A stretch of 6,151 nucleotides of DNA from Bordetella parapertussis (GTDB lineage: Bacteria; Pseudomonadota; Gammaproteobacteria; Burkholderiales; Burkholderiaceae_C), in assembly GCA_943328885.2 (NCBI GenBank), contig CALQBT020000181.1:1-6151 (forward strand). Direction: 5' to 3'. The translations under genes and the position numbers were made by a program. This document shows positions 1 through 4,719 of the stretch, in pieces. Position 1 is the first letter of the stretch; each line of letters starts with the position of its first letter. The notes beneath the pieces were generated by a model, which saw nothing but the letters and a program-made list of their open reading frames with translations, made no database searches and was not told the DNA's origin.

Positions 1-117
1 GCAGCCAATTTCATTGCCATCGCCTATCTACGTCTGGGAAAGCTCACGCATTTGCCGGCCTCGCCCTTCTTGCCAGCCGTGCCCTTGGCCGCAGGCGTCA
101 CCACACACCGTGTGTGA
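1..117 (+). CDS. Possible C-terminal fragment of an IS5-like (DDE) transposase, partial at the left edge
   Basis: This plus-strand frame is open from the first base to a TGA at 115-117. It encodes 38 residues beginning AANFIAIAYLRLGKL. That opening resembles the last hydrophobic helix of IS5-family DDE transposases, where an A-x-N-F-hydrophobic pattern is common near the C-terminus. The remaining ~20 residues are rich in Leu, Pro and Ala and look like nothing I know, so the original end may have been lost or replaced. The other two plus-strand frames are also open through most of this stretch, so openness alone is weak support. I see no convincing terminal inverted repeat. The call rests on a short family resemblance recalled from memory. 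Confidence 0.27.
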   Translation, partial: AANFIAIAYLRLGKLTHLPASPFLPAVPLAAGVTTHRV

Positions 118-134
118 AGTCAAATTCCACACGG
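108..134. repeat. 7-bp inverted repeat (hairpin) in the left intergenic region
   Basis: CCGTGTG at 108-114 is followed after 13 bases by its exact reverse complement CACACGG at 128-134. A second, overlapping 6-bp hairpin is possible (CACACA 102-107 with TGTGTG 111-116). The dyad begins 27 bp beyond the stop codon of the minus-strand membrane-protein gene and overlaps the stop of the possible transposase fragment. There is no T-run directly after it on either strand, so it is not a standard intrinsic terminator. It could be a weak terminator, an operator or an element boundary. Confidence 0.4.
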
Positions 135-160
135 AACGGCATAGAGCCTGGATTTTTCGC

Positions 161-715
161 TCATGACGGCGCTTTCTGATCCATACCGCGCGGGATTCCC
201 AGGAATCCACGGACTATCCAGCCCACTGCCCAAGTGAAACCCCAAAAAGATACAAGACTTGCTAGTGCGACCATGCTGCCAACTGCTAGATCTTTTAAGA
301 GAACTTTCCAGTATTGCGCATCCAATGCAGCTTCATCAGATATCGGAATGGAGAATGAATCTGACACTTTACTTGTATATTCTTCAACTTCAAATGAGTA
401 TTTTTTACCTCCCCACCACCCCTCACCAAGGACTTCTTTAAAAGGAATAACTCGCTGGTTGTCCACATTTGTGTCTGCTAAAAAACACAGCGTAATATTC
501 AAAATTGTATGTTTTCTTGTGTAAGTCCTCTTCGTCTTGGTTCGACTGTCCTCCGGACACTCTTCGAGTGATTGTATTGGCGTTGATCCTACGGATTGAA
601 TTTTGTAATTCACATCGACTGTCGGTGAAAGGTGGAGTCCGCCAACAATAAACCCCACGGCGATGCACGCCCCGATCAATTTGGCGATTCGCCTGGAGCC
701 TTCAAAGATGTTCAT
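161..715 (-). CDS. Small membrane protein with two predicted transmembrane segments, function unknown
   Basis: I do not recognise a family. The ATG at 713-715 gives 184 aa; an in-frame GTG two codons upstream (719-721) would give 186. Neither start has a clear Shine-Dalgarno site, so the choice is conventional. A basic N-terminus (EGSRRIAKL) leads into a hydrophobic segment of about residues 11-28. A polar domain of about 110 residues follows, then a second hydrophobic stretch near residues 141-170 (VGSMVALASLVSFWGFTWAVGWIV) and a short polar tail ending QKAPS. The polar domain contains Lys/Arg/Thr-rich and WWGGKKYSFEVEEY segments and two Cys (residues 53 and 78), which could pair if it faces the periplasm. 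The gene is clearly AT-richer than its neighbours, with TTT, AAA and ATT codons common, which suggests recent acquisition. It runs divergently from the 78-aa gene and shares its upstream region. Confidence 0.72.
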   Translation of the reverse strand: MNIFEGSRRIAKLIGACIAVGFIVGGLHLSPTVDVNYKIQSVGSTPIQSLEECPEDSRTKTKRTYTRKHTILNITLCFLADTNVDNQRVIPFKEVLGEGWWGGKKYSFEVEEYTSKVSDSFSIPISDEAALDAQYWKVLLKDLAVGSMVALASLVSFWGFTWAVGWIVRGFLGIPRGMDQKAPS

Positions 716-757
716 CTGCACTTGACTAAGGAATCAAAGGTGTGAAAACCGGATAAA

Positions 758-774
758 ATTTCACAATGTGAAAT
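758..774. promoter_or_regulatory. Perfect 17-bp palindromic operator candidate
   Basis: ATTTCACA and TGTGAAAT form two perfectly complementary 8-bp arms around one central A. A third partial copy of the half-site, TGTGAAAA, lies at 741-748 in direct orientation, 26 bp before the right arm. The site lies between two divergent genes and ends 16 bp before the ATG of the plus-strand gene. This geometry fits a dimeric repressor covering one or both promoters. A possible -10 hexamer TAAAAT (754-759) overlaps the left arm, but I find no well-spaced -35. Which regulator binds is unknown. Confidence 0.55.
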
Positions 775-790
775 AAAAAGGGCGTAAATC

Positions 791-1027
791 ATGGCAGCCG
801 ATTGGACACCTGAAAGACGCGCGAAGCAAGCAGCATTGATCAACCGCATCAAACCGTGGCTGACCACCAAGGGTCCTGTGACGCCAGAAGGCAAGGCTAG
901 GTCTTCGAAAAACGGCTTCAAGGGCAATCCCCGGGCGACGGTGGTGGAGGCGGGGGTTCTGGCCCGGCTGCTTTTGGAGGACGCCCGCGTCTTGGCGCTG
1001 GCCAGCCATGGTCTCGTCGAAGAATGA
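791..1027 (+). CDS. Small conserved protein with KPW-x6-GPxTPEGKARSSKN motif, function unknown
   Basis: This 78-aa protein starts at ATG 791, with a purine-rich AAAAGGG just upstream at usable spacing. Residues 5-46 run WTPERRAKQAAL...KPWLTTKGPVTPEGKARSSKNGFKG. That pattern (basic W-x-PERRA start, then GPxTxxGKAxSxxNxxxG) recurs in small proteins of mobile elements and phages in Proteobacteria. I recall it as a recognisable but functionally uncharacterised family. The basic, Ser/Lys-rich core suggests nucleic-acid contact, which is inference. The C-terminal third (VLARLLLEDARVLALASHGLVEE) is probably helical. From 918 onward the gene overlaps, on the opposite strand, the 3' end of the small helix-turn-helix gene. 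The recognisable motif ends at about base 928, so the overlap is almost entirely confined to the less conserved tail. A palindromic operator candidate lies just upstream. Confidence 0.7.
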   Translation: MAADWTPERRAKQAALINRIKPWLTTKGPVTPEGKARSSKNGFKGNPRATVVEAGVLARLLLEDARVLALASHGLVEE

Positions 1028-1283
1028 AGAGCGCGGCCTCTGCCTTGCCATGCTCGCTTGCTATGCGCAGCGCGGTAGCCAACCTGACCTGCGCCTGAGC
1101 GCGGCCTTGCGCCAACGCCAGCGCGACCGCTGGATCGCGCAGCCGTTCCAACCACTGGCTAGGTGTTAGTCCGAGTTCCTTGCCGATGTCGAGTATCGGC
1201 ACGCATCGCGCTGCGGCGGCAGTGATGTCTTTCTCGCAAGGCCACAGATGCGGACCAAGTTCACCAAGTTCACCGAAGTTCAC
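918..1283 (-). CDS. Small helix-turn-helix protein, terminase-small-subunit-like, with AT-hook-like and poly-Pro tail
   Basis: The GTG start at 1281-1283 gives 121 aa. Its GTGA overlaps the primase TGA stop (1280-1282), and GGAGGG lies seven bases upstream (minus strand of 1291-1296), so this start beats the in-frame TTG at 1298. Residues 20-58 (ITAAAARCVPILDIGKELGLTPSQWLERLRDPAVALAL) look like a helix-turn-helix. Residues 59-94 (QGRAQAQVRLATALRIASEHGKAEAALFILRRDHGW) match the pattern of small phage DNA-binding and terminase-small-subunit proteins, where a helical 'GxxxA...FlLk.r.gW' segment follows the HTH. Then comes RRGRPPK (98-104), an AT-hook-like core, and a tail with seven consecutive prolines. 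It is the last gene of the minus-strand block and is probably translated by coupling to the primase. DNA binding is likely; a packaging role is not shown, since no large terminase is visible. Its tail overlaps the opposing 78-aa gene. Confidence 0.72.
   Translation of the reverse strand: MNFGELGELGPHLWPCEKDITAAAARCVPILDIGKELGLTPSQWLERLRDPAVALALAQGRAQAQVRLATALRIASEHGKAEAALFILRRDHGWPAPRRGRPPKAAGPEPPPPPPSPGDCP
1255..1283 (-). repeat. Tandem TGAACTTGG-type repeats (left copy of inverted pair)
   Basis: On the minus strand this reads as three TGAACTT cores. The first two are spaced by 10 bp and the last two by 9 bp. The 1255-1273 part is identical over 19 bp to the plus strand of 5377-5395. The repeat covers the junction of the primase stop and the next gene's start, and encodes the N-terminal NFGELGELG. 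Because the distant copy is read in another frame as QVHQVH, the DNA itself appears to be what is conserved. It could be an iteron, a protein-binding site or a recombination site. Confidence 0.6.
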
Positions 1284-3886
1284 GCGGCTGCCCTCCAACG
1301 GGTCATCGATGCCTCTTGGGGCGCAGGCACTTCGTAGCTGCCCGGGCGTAAGCAGCAGCGGACACCATCGCGTCGAGGCTTTGATTCGATGACAGCGTCA
1401 ATGCCAAGGATCCGCAGCGCCGGGGCGGCCCGGCGGAACGCGTCGCCCATCCCTTTCGGGCTGCGCGGCCAGTAGTCGTGCCTCTCGCGACCGTTGTACT
1501 GCTCGAGTGCATCCAGCAGTGCACCGACTGTGCCTTGATGTGACTTGCCGGCTTCCAGGTACTTGATGCATGCCGCCGCCACTGGTGAAGCGTCAATCGT
1601 CCGGCGCGTTGCTTCTCGCCGGTGACCGACATAGCGGTCGAGGAATTCGAACGGCTTACCCCCCGTGCAGCGATGCATTGCCTCACCCAAGTAGGCGAAG
1701 TCGGCCATGCGTGGTAGTTGGTCGGGCGCGATCGTGACCTTGGGTAGCTCTGCCAGCGTCAGTACAAACAAATCAAGCAAACCGCCCATGATGGACGGCG
1801 CGTGCTGGGCCAATTGCGCTGCAATCTCGGTTTCGGTCAGACGCTGCTCAATCACCGGCGGGCAGATGACGATGGCACGATCCAGCAGGTCGGCCCGCGA
1901 GATGATGGCGCCGATACCGTTGAGGATCACCGGGTTGTGCGCCTCAACAATGTTCTCCTCATCGTTGGTGTAGAACTGCCTGCCCGCCATGCCGCCGCCG
2001 GTGGCGATGGTGCACAAGGCGTCGCTGAACTCCGGGCTGAGGCCCGATAGGTTCTCCAGGCTGACGACGTGGTTGGTGCCGGCAGACACAAAGATGTCCT
2101 CCCGGGTCTTTGGCGCCGGCCGAAGCATGGCCTTGTTCGGATCGATGAAATGGCGCAGAACCCGTTGGGTGGTGGATTTGGCACTGCCCTGCTCGCCGAC
2201 CAACTCCAACACCGCGTAAGGCGTGCACGGTCGCAGCGATTCCAGCAACCACGCAAGTACGAACATGCGATCGTCCTCGGGTACGTTGACCAGTTGCCAG
2301 ATGAGGCTGAGATCGCCGCCGGCCACTGGTATCGGCAGCGAACGCATGGCTTTATTCCGCCGAAAGCGAACCGATGGCCTGTCCACCATGCGCCAGCCCG
2401 TCGCCGTGACCAGCAGCGCCCGCCAAGCCTCATCGCCAATGTCGATCCAGAAGCCGGCATCATCCTTGGCGATTCGTAGCGCGGTCGCGTGTTGATCGCC
2501 GTCGAACTTGGCCTTTCCGGAGAGCACGTTCTGCACCGCCTTCAAGATGTCGCCGGATGGCGCGGTGCCAAGTTCGGAGTGGGCCAGCCAGGACAGCCAC
2601 TCACGAAACGCGCTCGATTCGATGGCCCAGTGCTCCAGGTGCATTGGCTCTGAGGCGACCTGGCGTTCGAAGCTTGCGAAAGCCTTGCCGTCGGCGTCGT
2701 GCCAGAGAGCGCAAAGGTCAGCCGCCAGGTCTGCCAGCTGAGACGCCATCGAGACACGATCGGCACTGTCCTTGGTGCCGCCGACAAGCTTGTCGAGCGT
2801 GCCGATGCGAACCTCATTATTTGCTCGCTTCAGCGCATCGCGTTGGCTCTCGTAGGCCAACGGATCCTCGGCCTGGAGGATCTGGAGAGCCTCGATCGCA
2901 TCGACGTTCAGATGCGCTGTTGAATCCGTCGCTGCCAACGTGACCATCGCGTCGCTGATCTCACGCGCGGTCTCGACGAGCATTGCTCGCTCATCGAGCC
3001 AATTCCAGCCTGCGGCTTTGGCCATGCCAAAGATGGTGCCGAGGCCAACAGACCTGGCGCCGTACCCGCCAAAACTGCGCCACTTGTCAGCGCATTCGCC
3101 GGGCGTGTACTGGCCGCCGCGCGCGCTCCAGTCGTCCCACAGTGCGAACCCCAGATGGCCGTCGGCGTGATGAAGCGCCATGCCGACGATGATCCAGTTG
3201 TGATAACTTTCGTCAGGGTCGAGCGTTAGCAGGGCCGACCGCAGTTGCAGCGGGCAGTTGATGCCTTTGCCCTTGCCAACGACGTGATCCGATCGCTCGG
3301 GCGGTGCGGGCGGCAGCACAGCCTTGATCTCGGCCCACGAGTAAGGCCTGCGCGAGGATTGGGCGATCATTCGAACCAGGTGCTTGTTTTCCGGATCCTT
3401 CTGGTGCGGAAAACCTGGCAGTCGAAGGACACGGGTCGGATCTTTGGCGTTGGGGTCGCTTGACCAGTCGGTAACCATCCGGCGCATAACGCCTCGCCAA
3501 TCCTCCAGCAGTGGCTCATGTGCAGCATCGATCAGCCAGTAGCGGTGGAATTTCCCGGGCGAGGTCTCTACCTCGATGTGAGGCGTCAGCGGTGGGACCG
3601 GTGCGCCTGGCTGATCTGCTTCTTGGAAGATCGCTCTCAGCCGTTTGAGGTTGCGCAGCCGACGGCCTTCGCCATCGGTGGCGTTTACCGTCACGAAGAC
3701 CCCGGCGCCTTGAGCGCTCAACCTGCTGAGTTCATCAAAATGTTGTTGCAGCGGTCCATTGAAGATGTGAGTCAGGTCCTTGCGACCACGAGTCTTCAGG
3801 TCGTCGAAGGTCTGGAAGCAGAACCCGGTAGCCGTGGAATCCAGGCAAGCCAGGAATTCGGCGGCGTGATTGCGGTTAGGCAGCAT
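1280..3886 (-). CDS. Replication protein: RepB-like primase, PriCT-2 domain and P-loop helicase/ATPase
   Basis: An 868-aa protein likely to prime and unwind DNA at the element's origin. The ATG at 3884-3886 has an ideal AGGAGGT six bases upstream. Residues ~1-175 resemble the RepB-type archaeo-eukaryotic primase fold: FVTVNATDG (64-72), an acidic FQEAD motif (87-91, usually DxD), SPGKFHRYWLID with His114, and DPTRVLRLPGFPHQKD (149-164). Residues ~213-296 match PriCT-2 (LRSALLTLDPDESYHNWIIVGMALHH...ALWDDWSARGGQY...W.SFGG). A ~240-residue linker follows. Residues ~525-700 form an ATPase: Walker A GEQGSAKST (564-572), Walker B-like HVVSLEN (606-612), a polar motif NPVILNGI (651-658) and RADLLDRAIVI (664-674) with candidate arginine-finger residues. 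It overlaps the upstream gene by 11 bp and the next gene by 4 bp. Family-level assignment is firm; primase and helicase activities are inferred from motifs. Confidence 0.92.
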   Translation of the reverse strand: MLPNRNHAAEFLACLDSTATGFCFQTFDDLKTRGRKDLTHIFNGPLQQHFDELSRLSAQGAGVFVTVNATDGEGRRLRNLKRLRAIFQEADQPGAPVPPLTPHIEVETSPGKFHRYWLIDAAHEPLLEDWRGVMRRMVTDWSSDPNAKDPTRVLRLPGFPHQKDPENKHLVRMIAQSSRRPYSWAEIKAVLPPAPPERSDHVVGKGKGINCPLQLRSALLTLDPDESYHNWIIVGMALHHADGHLGFALWDDWSARGGQYTPGECADKWRSFGGYGARSVGLGTIFGMAKAAGWNWLDERAMLVETAREISDAMVTLAATDSTAHLNVDAIEALQILQAEDPLAYESQRDALKRANNEVRIGTLDKLVGGTKDSADRVSMASQLADLAADLCALWHDADGKAFASFERQVASEPMHLEHWAIESSAFREWLSWLAHSELGTAPSGDILKAVQNVLSGKAKFDGDQHATALRIAKDDAGFWIDIGDEAWRALLVTATGWRMVDRPSVRFRRNKAMRSLPIPVAGGDLSLIWQLVNVPEDDRMFVLAWLLESLRPCTPYAVLELVGEQGSAKSTTQRVLRHFIDPNKAMLRPAPKTREDIFVSAGTNHVVSLENLSGLSPEFSDALCTIATGGGMAGRQFYTNDEENIVEAHNPVILNGIGAIISRADLLDRAIVICPPVIEQRLTETEIAAQLAQHAPSIMGGLLDLFVLTLAELPKVTIAPDQLPRMADFAYLGEAMHRCTGGKPFEFLDRYVGHRREATRRTIDASPVAAACIKYLEAGKSHQGTVGALLDALEQYNGRERHDYWPRSPKGMGDAFRRAAPALRILGIDAVIESKPRRDGVRCCLRPGSYEVPAPQEASMTRWRAAA
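1291..1296 (-). promoter_or_regulatory. Shine-Dalgarno site fixing the start of the small HTH gene
   Basis: GGAGGG on the minus strand lies inside the last codons of the primase gene, seven bases before the GTG at 1283. With the GTGA stop/start overlap it argues for re-initiation at the GTG rather than at the TTG five codons upstream, which sits at the site itself and lacks its own spacing. Confidence 0.65.
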
Positions 3887-4322
3887 GGCAATACCTCCTG
3901 ACCTCGGCGACTGAGACCGGGAACCGCGCAGCGGTTGTCATCATCATGTTGGACGACATCGGCGGACTCAAGCCGATCTTTCGCAGCGTCCACCAGGCGC
4001 GGAAAAGGTATTCGCGGCAGTGCTGCGGGTTGCCCATGAAGGGCCCGGTGCTGCGCTGGTAGAAGTAGCTGCCGTCAAGCAGAAGTCGGCGATCGATCCC
4101 TGCCTCGGGGATTCGAAGGGCCGGCTCGTCACGACGAGGCTCATCGCTGGCGGCAACACAGAGGTGCTGGTAGAAGTCGTTCAGCAGAATCGCATCAGCC
4201 GACAACACGTAAGGAAGGTTATAGCGGCACCGACTCAATGAGGATCGCGTCGGCTTCGTGCTCTGAATTGCAGCGTTGATAACGCTTATAGAGTGTGGTC
4301 TTTCGGTGAGTATCGACATCAT
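3876..4322 (-). CDS. Unrecognised 148-aa protein in the primase operon
   Basis: I do not recognise this protein. The ATG at 4320-4322 overlaps the upstream gene's stop as ATGA, and a GGGAG lies four bases upstream; a second ATG follows immediately. Its TAA (3876-3878) lies 11 bp inside the primase gene, so the primase Shine-Dalgarno sits in its last codons. The coupling at both ends is the main evidence that it is real. The first ~35 residues are Ser/Thr/Arg-rich and look disordered. The centre (about 36-118) looks folded: NLPYVLSADAILLNDFYQHLCVAASDE, RRLLLDGSYFYQRSTGPFMGNPQHCREYLFRAWWTLRKIGL. It contains four Cys (32, 55, 102, 145) in no obvious metal-binding pattern. The C-terminus has NMMMTTAARFP. 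No membrane segment or signal peptide is apparent. Position suggests a replication accessory or regulatory role, but nothing in the sequence demonstrates one. Confidence 0.68.
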   Translation of the reverse strand: MMSILTERPHSISVINAAIQSTKPTRSSLSRCRYNLPYVLSADAILLNDFYQHLCVAASDEPRRDEPALRIPEAGIDRRLLLDGSYFYQRSTGPFMGNPQHCREYLFRAWWTLRKIGLSPPMSSNMMMTTAARFPVSVAEVRRYCHAA

Positions 4323-4621
4323 GAAACTCCCAACAAGGACCTGATCCCAGCTACTGGCCAGGCTAACCGACCCATCACTCGAATGGGCCGAAGTCCTTCG
4401 GGAAACGTCTCCGCCGATGCCCAGCCTCTAGCGGTTTGAGGCTGCCGGCCCAAATGCCAACACATCAGCGCCGTGCCGATGTGCGTTCTGACCTCGTTGG
4501 TCAGCGGTACGAAGTCAGCGGGCGCGGCGGCCGGCGCTTTCTTCTCCCAGCGCGCGAGCGTTGATGCGCTCGGGTAACCAGCAGGCGCGGTCGCGTCGCT
4601 GTGTTGTGTTGCGGTTTCCAT
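4319..4621 (-). CDS. Excisionase/AlpA-like helix-turn-helix DNA-binding protein
   Basis: A 100-aa protein starting at ATG 4619-4621 with AAAGGGAA upstream at good spacing. Residues 1-40 are low-complexity (Ala/Pro/Thr). Residues 42-99 fit a MerR/excisionase-type winged helix: EVRTHIGTALMCWHLGRQPQTARGWASAETFPEGLRPIRVMGRLAWPVAGIRSLLGV. The pattern of a conserved Leu-Gly/Asn-Arg-x-x-Gln-Thr helix, a Trp, then a wing 'hPIRhxGRLaWPVaxIRxLL' is familiar from small DNA-binding proteins next to replication genes in Burkholderiales elements. The likely role is regulation of this operon or of excision, which is inference. It overlaps the next gene by 4 bp (ATGA). Its leader carries an 8-bp dyad (4623-4656) that would serve as an autoregulatory operator or hide the ribosome-binding site. 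Confidence 0.8.
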   Translation of the reverse strand: METATQHSDATAPAGYPSASTLARWEKKAPAAAPADFVPLTNEVRTHIGTALMCWHLGRQPQTARGWASAETFPEGLRPIRVMGRLAWPVAGIRSLLGVS

Positions 4622-4622
4622 G

Positions 4623-4656
4623 TCGTTCCCTTTGGGTGCGTTGAAGATGGGAACGA
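4623..4656. promoter_or_regulatory. 8-bp dyad overlapping the ribosome-binding site of the HTH gene
   Basis: TCGTTCCC (4623-4630) and GGGAACGA (4649-4656) are exact reverse complements separated by 18 bases. In the minus-strand transcript the second arm contains most of the AAAGGGAA Shine-Dalgarno and ends two bases before the ATG at 4621. As DNA it is a natural operator for the encoded HTH protein; as RNA it would be a hairpin that sequesters translation initiation. The sequence alone cannot choose between the two. Confidence 0.5.
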
Positions 4657-4675
4657 ATCATCAGCACTTGGCAAT

Positions 4676-4710
4676 TGCCGGCAAAAAACCGGCAGAAAAC
4701 CGGAAGATGC
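4676..4710. repeat. 11-bp A-tract tandem repeats with overlapping hairpin
   Basis: Three consecutive 11-bp units begin with CCGG: CCGGCAAAAAA (4678-4688), CCGGCAGAAAA (4689-4699) and a degenerate CCGGAAGATGC (4700-4710). The 11-bp period places the A-tracts roughly in phase with the DNA helix, which is expected to bend DNA. TGCCGG (4676-4681) also pairs with CCGGCA (4689-4694). The run lies in the 98-bp gap between the 253-aa gene and the HTH gene, just downstream of the former's stop at 4720. It may be an origin-like or promoter-upstream element. The T-run on the minus strand falls in the loop, not after the stem, so it is a poor intrinsic terminator. Confidence 0.5.
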
Positions 4711-4719
4711 AGGGTGCGC

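Noticed and set aside
1..20. Start of a minus-strand gene (MAMKLA...) leaving the window
   Set aside because: Only six codons are visible and the upstream TAGG is a weak ribosome-binding site, which is too little to support a gene.
28..210. 60-aa minus-strand frame at the left end
   Set aside because: Basic, Cys/Trp/Gly-rich sequence with no family pattern. It overlaps the 3' end of the membrane-protein gene in another frame.
722..759. Sigma-70 promoter TTGACT...TAAAAT before the 78-aa gene
   Set aside because: The hexamers are individually good but 26 bp apart, far beyond the usual 16-18 bp, so I do not call them a pair.
934..955. GGT/GGC-rich run as a microsatellite or CRISPR-like repeat
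   Set aside because: It is simply the poly-proline codon run of the minus-strand gene; no CRISPR array or spaced repeats exist in the window.
712..1155. 147-aa minus-strand reading frame
   Set aside because: Arg/Ala/Gly/Ser-rich sequence without family pattern. It is an out-of-frame reading of the HTH gene and the complement of the 78-aa gene.
1284..1298. TTG start five codons upstream for the small HTH gene
   Set aside because: The GTG at 1283 has GGAGGG at ideal spacing and a GTGA stop/start overlap, whereas the TTG has no proper site.
1927..2463. 178-aa minus-strand frame inside the primase gene
   Set aside because: Trp/Arg/Cys-rich shadow of the 868-aa protein, with no start context.
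3518..3901. 127-aa plus-strand frame opposite the primase N-terminus
   Set aside because: Antisense shadow of a strongly supported domain, with no credible ribosome-binding site or family resemblance.
4676..4694. Intrinsic terminator after the 253-aa gene
   Set aside because: The stem is only 6 bp and the T-run lies in the loop on the minus strand rather than after the stem.
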